6,357 bases of DNA. Source: Flavobacteriaceae bacterium UBA7433. GTDB lineage: Bacteria; Bacteroidota; Bacteroidia; Flavobacteriales; Flavobacteriaceae. The first letter of the stretch is position 1; each line of letters starts with the position of its first letter. The notes under the pieces were generated by a model. That model saw only the letters and a list, made by a program, of their open reading frames with translations, made no database searches and was not told where the DNA came from. Of the stretch, positions 1 through 6,357 are shown one piece after another. The stretch spans positions 1 through 6,357 of the forward strand of contig DLQL01000005.1 of NCBI GenBank assembly GCA_002477565.1, written 5' to 3'. A program made the position numbers and the translations under genes.

Positions 1-1133
1 TTGACAAGACTAAAATTAGGGTTGTTTTCGATGAAGGCAGCTACTTGTTCTTCGTTTTCTGAAGGCAAGATGGAGCAGGTGGCATACACTAGTTTTCCAC
101 CTTTTTTAACTAGTTTTGAATAGTTATTTAAGATTTCTGCTTGTGTTTTTTTGATGTTTTCAATGAACTCTGGTTGGAGTTTCCATTTGGCATCAGGATT
201 TCTTTTTAAAACACCGAGTCCAGAGCAGGGTGCATCGATCAATACCCTGTCAGCGCTTTCTTTTAATTTTTTGATTGTTTTTGAGGATTCAATCAGTCTG
301 GGTTGGATGTTGTGTGCTCCCGCTCTTTTTGCCCTTCTTTTGAGTTCTTTGAGTTTACCAGCATAAATATCCATTGCGATGATTTGCCCTTTGTTTTCCA
401 TCAAAGCTGCCAAATGGAGGGTTTTTCCTCCGGCACCAGCACAGGTGTCAATGACGCGCATTCCCGGTTTAACTTCTAAAAATTCGGCAACCAATTGAGA
501 AGAGGCATCTTGCACTTCAAAAAAACCACTTTGAAAAGCATCTGTGCGAAAGACATTTTTACGTTCTGCTAGGATCAATGCGTCTTTGTAGTTGGGGTCA
601 ATCTTTGTTTCAATCTCATTTTCTGCCAGTATTTTTTCCAATTTCTGACGCGAGGTTCTCAAGGTGTTTGTTCGTAAAACAACGGGTGCTTGTTTGTTGA
701 GTGCAGTGAGTTCTTGCCCCCATGTTTTTCCTAGTTCAAGCGCTCCGAGTTCATCGAGCCAATCCGGAATGGACTCTTTGATTTTACGAATGTTTTGTAC
801 TTGGTCAAATTTTCCTTTGATGCGTCTTTCGGGAGCGTTTTCAAAGTATTTCCAATCGGGCAGTTGAATGCCTCTTAAGACTGCCCATACGGTAAAGAGT
901 TTCCATAGATTTTCTCGTGAGTAGTGGTCCTTGGTTTCAGCTATTTCGTTGTAGAGTCGTTTCCAACGTACGATTTCGTAAATGGTTTCCGCAACAAACT
1001 TCCGATCTCTTGCTCCCCAGCGCGCATCTTTTTTCAAAGCGAACTCTACCGCTTTGTCTGCATAAACACCTTCGTTAAAGATTGAATTTAAAGAATCGAT
1101 GACGGTAAATACCAAGTTTCTATGTAGTCGCAT
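1..1133 (-). CDS. rsmB: RsmB/NOP-family 16S rRNA cytosine-5 methyltransferase (C-terminus cut by window)
   Basis: This SAM-dependent enzyme family puts a methyl group on carbon 5 of a cytosine in rRNA; RsmB acts on 16S C967 in E. coli. I translated the minus strand by hand: it is open for 377 residues and runs off the window edge. Residues 1 to about 130 resemble the NusB-like RNA-binding domain (RDRKFVAETIYEIVRW). The catalytic domain follows. Motif I is DTCAGAGGKT at 229-238. Motif IV is DAPCSGLG from 300, with C303, the cysteine that releases the product. Motif VI is ATCS at 351-354, with C353, the nucleophile. Both catalytic cysteines are present. The ATG at 1133 is the earliest possible start, because an in-frame TAA lies at 1145-1143. 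Bacteroidota homologues are usually about 400 residues, so roughly 25 are missing here. Family assignment is firm. The exact target base is inferred from the family, and another NOP-type specificity is possible. Confidence 0.93.
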   Translation of the reverse strand, partial: MRLHRNLVFTVIDSLNSIFNEGVYADKAVEFALKKDARWGARDRKFVAETIYEIVRWKRLYNEIAETKDHYSRENLWKLFTVWAVLRGIQLPDWKYFENAPERRIKGKFDQVQNIRKIKESIPDWLDELGALELGKTWGQELTALNKQAPVVLRTNTLRTSRQKLEKILAENEIETKIDPNYKDALILAERKNVFRTDAFQSGFFEVQDASSQLVAEFLEVKPGMRVIDTCAGAGGKTLHLAALMENKGQIIAMDIYAGKLKELKRRAKRAGAHNIQPRLIESSKTIKKLKESADRVLIDAPCSGLGVLKRNPDAKWKLQPEFIENIKKTQAEILNNYSKLVKKGGKLVYATCSILPSENEEQVAAFIENNPNFSLV

Positions 1134-1151
1134 TGTCTTATTTTAGGATTG

Positions 1152-1159
1152 CAAAGGTA
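1152..1159 (-). promoter_or_regulatory. Candidate Bacteroidota -7 box for the rRNA methyltransferase gene
   Basis: Read on the minus strand this is TACCTTTG followed by C, a full match to the Bacteroidota TAnnTTTG element. It ends 18 bases before the ATG at 1133, so the leader would be only about 10-15 bases. No clear TTG (-33) element is seen 17-23 bases upstream, so the call rests on the one box and its position. Confidence 0.5.
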
Positions 1160-1249
1160 CTTATTTCAATTCGGTTTTTATCGGTTCTTATTTTTTCTTT
1201 TTTTTAGAAATTGTAGGGTTTTGAAACCTGTCATATCTTTAAAAATTCT

Positions 1250-1257
1250 TAATTTTG
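1250..1257 (+). promoter_or_regulatory. Candidate Bacteroidota -7 box for recG
   Basis: The sequence TAATTTTG matches TAnnTTTG and lies 29 bases before the recG ATG at 1287. The nearest upstream TTG (1221-1223) is 26 bases away, longer than the usual 17-23, so the -33 element is weak. The box lies inside the open frame that continues upstream of recG, which supports starting recG at 1287 rather than further upstream. Confidence 0.4.
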
Positions 1258-1286
1258 AGAAACGGTTGTTTTTAATTTTTCTGATC

Positions 1287-3392
1287 ATGTCTCAACTAGA
1301 CTTTCACATTCCCATTGCATATTTAAAAGGGGTCGGTCCTTCTCGGGCCGAACTTTTGGCTTCGGAATTGGGAATTCGTAAGATAGAAGCGCTGTTTAGC
1401 TTGTTTCCTTTTCGGTACATTGACAAAACACGGTTTTATAAGGTAAGAGAATTGCAACAAAACTCTTCTGAAATTCAATTGGTGGGGAAAATTTCCAAAA
1501 TTCGCACTGTCAAACAAAAACGGGGCAGTCGTTTGACAGCTACTTTTGCAGATGCTACAGGCGAGATGGAGTTGGTCTGGTTTCGAGGGGCCAAATGGAT
1601 CAAAGACTCGTTAAAGGTTGATACACCTTATGTGATTTTTGGAAAGGCCAATTTTTACAAGGGCACTTATAGCATGCCGCATCCTGAGATGGAATTGCTG
1701 TCTTCTTATGAAAAAAGTGTACAGACGGCCCTGCAGCCGGTATATCCTTCCACAGAAAAATTGGCAAACAAGGGAGTGAGTCAAAAAGTGGTTTCCAACA
1801 TCATGAGAAATCTGTTCAAGACCTATTACCATGTGATTCCAGAAACCTTGTCCTCAGGTTTGATGGAGAATTACAATTTACTTCCTAAAAACGAGGCTTT
1901 GTTGCACGCGCATTTTCCCAAAAATCAAGAACTGCTTGCAAAGGCTCAATTTCGATTGAAATTCGAAGAGTTTTTCTTTATTCAATTGCAATTGTTGCAA
2001 AAAAAAATAATGCGTCATCAAAAAATCAAAGGCTTTCCTTTTGCCTCTATTGGGGCATATTTTACTGATTTTTACAAAACCAAGTTGACTTTTGAGTTGA
2101 CCAACGCTCAGAAGCGTGTTTTAAAAGAAATCCGCAAAGATTTGGGTTCAGGCATTCATATGAACCGACTTTTGCAAGGAGATGTTGGATCTGGCAAGAC
2201 AATTATTGCGCTCTTGTCCATGTTGATGGCTTTGGACAATGGTTTTCAAGCTGCTATGATTGCACCTACAGAAATTCTTGCCACGCAACATTTCGAATTT
2301 GTCTCCGAAGTTTTGAAGGGAATGAATGTTACCGTTTCATTGTTAACGGGTTCCGTAAAAGCCAAAGACAGAAAGGAGATTCATCAGAATTTGGAATCGG
2401 GGCAGCTTCATATTTTAATCGGAACTCATGCCTTGTTGGAAGACAAAGTCGTGTTTCAAAATCTCGGTCTGGCAGTCATCGATGAACAGCATCGTTTTGG
2501 AGTGGCACAACGTTCTAAAATGTGGTTGAAAAATTCCTTGCCGCCGCATGTATTGGTCATGACAGCAACACCGATCCCGAGAACTTTGGCCATGAGTGTT
2601 TACGGGGATTTGGATATTTCGGTCATCGACGAATTGCCTCCAGGGCGAAAATCCGTTCAGACAGTCCACCGCTACGACAAGAACCGTTTGGCCGTTTTTA
2701 AATTTATGAAAGAAGAAATTGCAAAAGGGCGTCAGGTGTATGTTGTCTACCCTTTGATTCAAGAATCAGAGGCGATGGATTACAAAGACTTGATGGATGG
2801 TTTTGAAAGTATTTCCAGGGAATTCCCCAAGCCTACTTACCAGTTGAGTATTGTGCATGGACAGATGAAGGCAGCAGATAAGAAATTCGAAATGGATCGT
2901 TTTGTCAAGGGAGAGACACAGTTAATGGTCGCCACAACGGTCATAGAGGTTGGTGTCAATGTACCCAATGCGAGTATTATGGTTGTAGAAAGTGCGGAAA
3001 GGTTTGGTTTGTCTCAATTGCATCAATTGAGAGGCAGAGTAGGAAGAGGCGCGGATCAAAGTTACTGTGTGTTGATGACGAGTTTTAAATTATCAGAACA
3101 AGCGAAAACTCGGATAGGCACGATGGTTCAAACGTCCGATGGTTTTGAAATTGCCGAAGTGGACTTGAAGCTCAGGGGTCCCGGAAACATTATGGGCACC
3201 CAACAAAGTGGGGTGCTGAATTTAAAGATTGCGGACCTCGTAAAAGACCACGAATTGTTAAAGCTTGCGAGAGAGGCAGCCTCGCAAGTTCTAAAGGAAG
3301 ACCCCACATTGCAATTACCATCACACAAAAATATTGCAACGACCTTTCAAGAGATTGATAAGAATGCCAGCATGTGGTCAAACATCAGTTGA
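1287..3392 (+). CDS. recG: ATP-dependent DNA helicase RecG
   Basis: RecG is a monomeric double-strand DNA translocase that remodels stalled replication forks and branched recombination intermediates. The protein is complete at 701 residues, the normal length. An N-terminal wedge/OB-fold region includes LVGKISKIRTV near residue 66. The helicase core has Walker A GDVGSGKT (298-305), a DEQHRFG box (399-405; DEQH in place of the usual DEAH/DEAD is typical of RecG), motif III MTATPIPRT (425-433), and motif VI RGRVGRG (582-588). The RecG-specific TRG region follows at about 618-642 (DGFEIAEVDLKLRGPG and GTQQSG). The open frame extends back to a TTG at 1149, but those 46 extra residues are Phe/Leu-rich translated T-tracts that overlap the divergent promoter region. 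The ATG at 1287 gives the family N-terminus MSQLDFHIPI. No Shine-Dalgarno sequence is seen. The gene appears to be transcribed alone. Confidence 0.97.
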   Translation: MSQLDFHIPIAYLKGVGPSRAELLASELGIRKIEALFSLFPFRYIDKTRFYKVRELQQNSSEIQLVGKISKIRTVKQKRGSRLTATFADATGEMELVWFRGAKWIKDSLKVDTPYVIFGKANFYKGTYSMPHPEMELLSSYEKSVQTALQPVYPSTEKLANKGVSQKVVSNIMRNLFKTYYHVIPETLSSGLMENYNLLPKNEALLHAHFPKNQELLAKAQFRLKFEEFFFIQLQLLQKKIMRHQKIKGFPFASIGAYFTDFYKTKLTFELTNAQKRVLKEIRKDLGSGIHMNRLLQGDVGSGKTIIALLSMLMALDNGFQAAMIAPTEILATQHFEFVSEVLKGMNVTVSLLTGSVKAKDRKEIHQNLESGQLHILIGTHALLEDKVVFQNLGLAVIDEQHRFGVAQRSKMWLKNSLPPHVLVMTATPIPRTLAMSVYGDLDISVIDELPPGRKSVQTVHRYDKNRLAVFKFMKEEIAKGRQVYVVYPLIQESEAMDYKDLMDGFESISREFPKPTYQLSIVHGQMKAADKKFEMDRFVKGETQLMVATTVIEVGVNVPNASIMVVESAERFGLSQLHQLRGRVGRGADQSYCVLMTSFKLSEQAKTRIGTMVQTSDGFEIAEVDLKLRGPGNIMGTQQSGVLNLKIADLVKDHELLKLAREAASQVLKEDPTLQLPSHKNIATTFQEIDKNASMWSNIS

Positions 3393-3409
3393 ATTTATTG
3401 CCATAGTAT

Positions 3410-3432
3410 CCTCAGCCATTTCTTGGGGTTTT
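3410..3432 (+). terminator. Weak candidate intrinsic terminator after recG
   Basis: Beginning 18 bases after the recG stop, CCTCAG (3410-3415) can pair with TTGGGG (3423-3428), including two G-U wobbles, around a 7-base loop. Four T residues follow at 3429-3432. The stem is short and the T-tract minimal, so this is only suggestive. It is the sole hairpin noticed between recG and the next promoter. Confidence 0.25.
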
Positions 3433-3460
3433 CGGTATGAAATATCACATCATTGCATCC

Positions 3461-3488
3461 TTTGGCACTGATAAATCTCTTATTTTTG
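3461..3488 (+). promoter_or_regulatory. Candidate Bacteroidota promoter for the methyltransferase-like/adenosyltransferase pair
   Basis: TATTTTTG at 3481-3488 fully matches TAnnTTTG and is followed by CAGAA. A TTTG at 3461-3464 could be the -33 element, though the 16-base spacer is slightly short. The ATG at 3508 lies 19 bases after the box, so the leader would be about 10-15 bases. The 14 bases 3480-3493 recur exactly at 4870-4883, in the promoter of the DUF2795-type gene. Confidence 0.55.
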
Positions 3489-3507
3489 CAGAAGTAATTG
3501 TCTTCAG

Positions 3508-4215
3508 ATGTTGTACAGAATTCGAGCGTATTGGCGTTTTTTAAAAAGATCTACAAACGAGCACGGGGTGCATTCGCCTTTTGTGTTTGCTTTGGTGACT
3601 GAATGTTTTTACACCAAGACAGCTCTGCACATGATGCAAAGATATGCGTTATTTAAAAAAGCAGTGATAGAAAACAATGCTTACGAAGCGGTTCCTTTGT
3701 TGAAAGACAAAGAAGCTTTTTTGTTGCTGCGGTTGTTTGCTTACCGAAACATTCAAAATTACTTAGAACTCGGTGTGTGTACTCCTTTGGCTTCCTATTG
3801 CGCACAAATTGCCGCACCCAAAGCACGGATTTTTCGTTGGAAAACTGAGGAGAGTACTGTTGAATGGAATTCTATAAAGGGTACTCAAGAGACAGCGAAT
3901 TTAAAGGAGGATGGTCTTGGAGGTGTTGAAGAGTTAGAAAACAAATTCCTACATGGCAAAAAATACGACTTGATTGTTTTTGGGAGTGCTTTGCCAGCTG
4001 AAAATGTTTTTATATATTTTCAAAAAGCGTTGGGTGCTGTTGCTAATGAAACAATCTTTATCTTTGAAGGCATTCACTCCAATGCGGAGAAAGACAAGAC
4101 TTGGAATCGCATTCAGAAACATGCTCGAGTACGAGTTACGATTGATGTTTTTTCTTGGGGAATGGTTTTTTTTAGAAAAGAACAAGCAAAGGAACATTTT
4201 ACAATACGCATATAA
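3508..4215 (+). CDS. Diverged class I methyltransferase-like protein, function unknown
   Basis: This 235-residue protein resembles a Bacteroidota family annotated as class I SAM-dependent methyltransferase, but only in part. The ends match the family as I recall it: HGVHSPFVFALVTECFY at 19-35, and the tail from 211 with TIDVFSWG, VFFRKEQ and KEHF. The core is eroded. The motif I position reads YLELGVCTP (85-93), where the family has a Gly-rich ELGTSLG-like loop. The strand normally ending in Asp-Gly reads YDLIVFGS (153-160). The IFDDIHW-like segment reads IFEGIHSN (185-192). It is also somewhat shorter than the roughly 250-260 residues I expect. The frame is intact and the C-terminus lies in the same frame, so a frameshift is not the cause. 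SAM binding may be lost or altered. No signal peptide or membrane segment is evident. A promoter-like box lies 19 bases upstream, and the adenosyltransferase gene starts 21 bases downstream, suggesting an operon. The methyltransferase name describes ancestry, not proven activity. Confidence 0.75.
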   Translation: MLYRIRAYWRFLKRSTNEHGVHSPFVFALVTECFYTKTALHMMQRYALFKKAVIENNAYEAVPLLKDKEAFLLLRLFAYRNIQNYLELGVCTPLASYCAQIAAPKARIFRWKTEESTVEWNSIKGTQETANLKEDGLGGVEELENKFLHGKKYDLIVFGSALPAENVFIYFQKALGAVANETIFIFEGIHSNAEKDKTWNRIQKHARVRVTIDVFSWGMVFFRKEQAKEHFTIRI

Positions 4216-4236
4216 TTTGCGTTTAATTTTTAAGAC

Positions 4237-4800
4237 ATGAAAATCTATACGAAAACAGGAGATCAAGGAATGACAGGGCTTTATGGAGGTGCCAGGGTGT
4301 CAAAGTTTGACATGCGCATTGAATCTTATGGCACTTTGGACGAACTCAATTCCTACATCGGTCTGATCCGTGATCAAGAAATTGACAAACACTGTTTTGA
4401 GACTTTGGTCAAAATTCAAGGGGAGTTGTTTTCTATTGGAGCGATCCTTGCCACACCAGAGGAATATGCTTCTGCTCAAAAAAAGAATAATTTTAGTCCG
4501 GTTTCACAGACAATTCCTGAAAACACGCGGTATTTGGAAAAAGAAATGGATGCGATGAATTTGGATTTGCCTGCCATGACCCATTTTGTACTGCCGGGTG
4601 GTCATACAAGTGTGTCAACCTGTCATATTGCCCGCTGTGTTTGTCGAAGAGCAGAACGAATGGTGGTGCAGTTGGCGACAGAGATAGAGGTAGACGCCGC
4701 TATTTTAAGCTATTTGAACCGACTTTCTGACTATTTGTTTGTCTTGGCACGGAAGTTGGCTTTTGATAGCAAAGTTGATGAAATCAAATGGATTCCATAA
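4237..4800 (+). CDS. pduO: PduO-type ATP:cob(I)alamin (corrinoid) adenosyltransferase
   Basis: The enzyme moves the 5'-deoxyadenosyl group of ATP to cob(I)alamin, making the coenzyme B12 needed by mutases such as methylmalonyl-CoA mutase. It is cytosolic, and family members form trimers. The 187 residues match the family's normal length, and all its signatures are present: the ATP-binding N-terminus KIYTKTGDQG with LYGG (2-18), YGTLDELNSYIG (31-42), LPGGHTS (119-125), CRRAERMVV (136-144), and the C-terminal helix YLNRLSDYLFVLAR (159-172). The sequence-unrelated CobA/BtuR type is excluded. The ATG at 4237 gives the family N-terminus. The gene begins 21 bases after the methyltransferase-like gene and no good promoter box fits the gap, so co-transcription is likely. 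No other B12 gene is in the window, so salvage versus complete synthesis cannot be judged here. Confidence 0.95.
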   Translation: MKIYTKTGDQGMTGLYGGARVSKFDMRIESYGTLDELNSYIGLIRDQEIDKHCFETLVKIQGELFSIGAILATPEEYASAQKKNNFSPVSQTIPENTRYLEKEMDAMNLDLPAMTHFVLPGGHTSVSTCHIARCVCRRAERMVVQLATEIEVDAAILSYLNRLSDYLFVLARKLAFDSKVDEIKWIP

Positions 4801-4848
4801 CTTTCTGAATCCTACGTTCATTCCCTTTCTGAAAAGACAAAAAAAAAC

Positions 4849-4878
4849 TTGACTTTTTGATTAAAAAAATTATTTTTG
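4849..4878 (+). promoter_or_regulatory. Bacteroidota-type promoter of the DUF2795-type gene
   Basis: This is the best promoter in the window. TTG at 4849-4851 is separated by 19 bases from TATTTTTG at 4871-4878, matching the TTG-N(17-23)-TAnnTTTG pattern known for Flavobacteria. The start codon at 4899 follows 20 bases later. Bases just before the ATG are A-rich with no Shine-Dalgarno sequence. Confidence 0.72.
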
Positions 4879-4898
4879 CAGAATAAAAACTATCAAAA

Positions 4899-5120
4899 AT
4901 GTATTGGACATTAGAATTGGCTTCTTATTTATCAGATGCGCCTTGGCCAGCAACAAAAGATGAATTGATTGATTATTCAATTCGTACAGGAGCTCCTTTA
5001 GAGGTTGTAGAAAATCTTCAAAGCATGGAGGACGAAGGAGATGCTTACGATTCGATAGTAGAAATTTGGCCCGATTACCCTACAGAAGAAGATTATTTCT
5101 GGAATGAGGATGAATACTAA
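4899..5120 (+). CDS. Small acidic DUF2795-type protein, function unknown
   Basis: The 73-residue product is recognisable as a small, highly conserved Bacteroidota protein that I recall being annotated as DUF2795 domain-containing. Landmarks are MYWTLELASYL at the start, APWPATKDELIDY (14-26), GAPLEVVENLQ (31-41), EIWPDYPTEEDYF (55-67) and an NEDEY end. Composition is extreme: 20 Asp/Glu against one Lys and one Arg, plus 12 aromatic residues. That fits a soluble protein that binds a basic partner, but no catalytic motif is visible. It has its own promoter (4849-4878) and terminator (5144-5170), so it appears to be a single-gene transcript. secA starts 83 bases later on the same strand. The neighbouring position suggests, but does not show, a link to protein export. 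Being a real gene is near certain; function is unknown. Confidence 0.9.
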   Translation: MYWTLELASYLSDAPWPATKDELIDYSIRTGAPLEVVENLQSMEDEGDAYDSIVEIWPDYPTEEDYFWNEDEY

Positions 5121-5143
5121 AAAAAATATATTTGAAAACACAG

Positions 5144-5170
5144 AAAAGTCTCTATTGAGGCTTTTTTTTT
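5144..5170 (+). terminator. Intrinsic terminator after the DUF2795-type gene
   Basis: A 9-base-pair stem (5144-5152 with 5157-5165, one G-U wobble) encloses the loop TATT and runs into an unbroken run of nine T residues (5162-5170). It begins 24 bases after the stop codon at 5120. This should separate the small gene's transcript from secA. Confidence 0.8.
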
Positions 5171-5173
5171 GTG

Positions 5174-5181
5174 TATTTTTG
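5174..5181 (+). promoter_or_regulatory. Candidate Bacteroidota -7 box for secA
   Basis: TATTTTTG matches TAnnTTTG and lies 22 bases before the secA ATG at 5204. The only TTG nearby (5155-5157) is 16 bases upstream and sits inside the terminator hairpin, so the -33 element is uncertain. The box starts four bases after the terminator's T-tract ends. Confidence 0.5.
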
Positions 5182-5203
5182 AATCTAAATAAATACGAAC
5201 ATT

Positions 5204-6357
5204 ATGAGTGTATTGAATACAGTTTTAAAACTTTTTGTTGGAGACAAACAAAAAAAGGACTTGAAATTGTTGCAGCCAATCGTAGACAAGGTACGAGCGT
5301 TTGAAAATGAGATGAATGCTTTGTCAAATGATGAATTGCGCGCCAAAACGAATGACTTTAAAAACAGCATACAAAAGGCGGTTCAGCCTTTTGAAGATAA
5401 AATAGCACTTTTAGAACAAGAAACGATTGTTGCAAATATCGATCGAAAAGAGGAGCTTTTCAAAGAGATAGATCTTTTGAACGACGATACATATGCAGCT
5501 TCAGAAGCCGTTTTGGAAGCGATCATGCCAGAGGCTTTTGCAGTTGTCAAAGAAACTGCCAAACGATTCACTGAAAATGCCAGCCTTGACGTTTCGGCAT
5601 CCACATTTGACAGGGAACTTTCAGCAACACGTGACTATGTAACGTTGGATGGTGACAATGCTGTTTGGAAGAATTCTTGGAATGCTTCAGGAACTCCGGT
5701 TACATGGGGAATGATTCACTACGATGTTCAGTTGATTGGAGGGTCTGTTTTGCACAAAGGAAAAATTGCAGAGATGATGACTGGAGAAGGAAAAACACTG
5801 GTCGCAACTTTGCCTATTTATTTGAATGCTTTGACAGCTAAGGGAGTTCATGTAGTAACGGTAAATGATTACCTCGCCAAAAGAGATGCTGCATGGATGG
5901 GACCCATATGGGAATTTCACGGATTGACGGTGGATTGTATTGACCACCACGAACCCAATTCAGAAGCTCGAAGAAAAGCATACAATTCCGACATTACTTA
6001 CGGAACCAACAACGAATTTGGTTTTGATTATTTGAGAGACAACATGGCGCATTCTCAAAAAGAATTGGTACAAAGAAAACCCAATTACGCTATTGTTGAT
6101 GAAGTAGATTCTGTTTTGATCGATGACGCGCGAACCCCTCTGATCATTTCTGGTCCGATTCCTGAAGGAGATCGACACGAGTTCAACGAGTTGAAACCCA
6201 AAGTAGATGGGATTGTAAAAATCCAACGTCAATATTTGGTCAGTGTTTTGTCAGAAGCCAAAAAAATGATTCTCGACGGAAATACCGAAGAAGGAAGTGT
6301 TTTGTTGTTGAGCGTTTACAGAGGGCTTCCAAAAAACAAAGCCCTGATCAAATTTTT
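5204..6357 (+). CDS. secA: Preprotein translocase ATPase SecA (C-terminal part beyond window)
   Basis: SecA is the ATPase motor that drives unfolded preproteins through the SecYEG channel at the inner membrane. The first 384 residues are visible. They include the N-terminal MSVLNTVLKLFVGDKQKKD, the HYDVQLIGG region (172-180), Walker A MTGEGKT (192-198), VTVNDYLAKRDA, YGTNNEFGFDYLRDNM (266-281), Walker B with DEVD (299-302), and DDARTPLIISG. Bases after that enter the preprotein cross-linking domain. Walker A lies about 90 residues later than in E. coli SecA (near 102-109), because of a Glu/Lys-rich insertion at roughly 50-130 that is common in Bacteroidota SecA. These proteins are typically over 1000 residues, so more than half is missing here. 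The ATG at 5204 gives the family N-terminus. No Shine-Dalgarno sequence is seen. Confidence 0.97.
   Translation, partial: MSVLNTVLKLFVGDKQKKDLKLLQPIVDKVRAFENEMNALSNDELRAKTNDFKNSIQKAVQPFEDKIALLEQETIVANIDRKEELFKEIDLLNDDTYAASEAVLEAIMPEAFAVVKETAKRFTENASLDVSASTFDRELSATRDYVTLDGDNAVWKNSWNASGTPVTWGMIHYDVQLIGGSVLHKGKIAEMMTGEGKTLVATLPIYLNALTAKGVHVVTVNDYLAKRDAAWMGPIWEFHGLTVDCIDHHEPNSEARRKAYNSDITYGTNNEFGFDYLRDNMAHSQKELVQRKPNYAIVDEVDSVLIDDARTPLIISGPIPEGDRHEFNELKPKVDGIVKIQRQYLVSVLSEAKKMILDGNTEEGSVLLLSVYRGLPKNKALIKF

Noticed and set aside
2415..2762. A 115-codon minus-strand frame inside recG
   Set aside because: It is the antisense of conserved helicase motifs, with a Cys/His-rich composition typical of shadow frames and no promoter-like box noticed.
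3437..3544. A 35-codon ATG-started frame between recG and the methyltransferase-like gene
   Set aside because: It contains the candidate promoter, overlaps the start of the next gene out of frame, and has no recognisable protein character.
3949..4266. A 105-codon minus-strand frame and an 88-codon plus-strand alternative frame (3974-4240) over the end of the methyltransferase-like gene
   Set aside because: The main frame keeps the family's conserved C-terminal tail to its stop codon, so neither overlapping frame is needed to explain a frameshift or a hidden gene.
4801..4833. Direct repeat CTTTCTGAA at 4801-4809 and 4825-4833
   Set aside because: There are only two 9-base copies in a low-complexity intergenic stretch, with no symmetry or further copies; chance is a sufficient explanation.
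4832..4858. Possible hairpin AAAAGACAA / TTGACTTTT after the adenosyltransferase gene
   Set aside because: The stem is A/T-rich with an A-A mismatch and an A-rich loop, and it overlaps the TTG of the next promoter; too weak to call a terminator.
5104..5304. A 66-codon plus-strand frame bridging the DUF2795-type gene and secA
   Set aside because: It translates the terminator and the secA promoter and overlaps secA out of frame; a chance frame.
1..6357. Search by eye for a mobile element, CRISPR array, tRNA, toxin-antitoxin or defence module
   Set aside because: Nothing matching was seen. Six core-type genes fill almost the whole window, no gap exceeds 160 bases, and base use looks even throughout.

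Overview
The window looks like ordinary core chromosome from a low-GC member of the Bacteroidota, most likely Flavobacteriales. Three things point there. Promoter-like boxes fit the Bacteroidota sigma factor pattern (TAnnTTTG, in one case with TTG 19 bases upstream). No gene start has a convincing Shine-Dalgarno sequence. The encoded SecA has the long N-terminal insertion before its Walker A motif that is usual in this phylum, and a small DUF2795-type gene sits directly upstream of it. The genus cannot be fixed by eye.

Layout. Bases 1-1133 (minus strand) hold nearly all of an RsmB/NOP-type rRNA cytosine-5 methyltransferase; its C-terminal end lies outside the window. A 153-base divergent intergenic region (1134-1286) carries one candidate -10-like box for each direction. 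recG (1287-3392, plus strand) encodes the complete branched-DNA helicase. After a 115-base gap come a diverged methyltransferase-like protein (3508-4215) and a PduO-type corrinoid adenosyltransferase (4237-4800), 21 bases apart and probably co-transcribed. A 73-residue, strongly acidic DUF2795-type protein follows (4899-5120), with its own promoter and a good intrinsic terminator. The last gene is secA (5204 to the window end), cut off at the 3' side after 384 residues.

The genes do not form one pathway. They cover rRNA modification, replication fork repair, cobalamin cofactor activation and protein export. No mobile element, CRISPR array, tRNA, rRNA, defence cassette or atypical base composition was seen. 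I found no previously undescribed system. The points most worth a second look are the 3508-4215 protein, whose ends look conserved while its expected SAM-binding motifs are eroded, and the acidic DUF2795 gene placed just ahead of secA.
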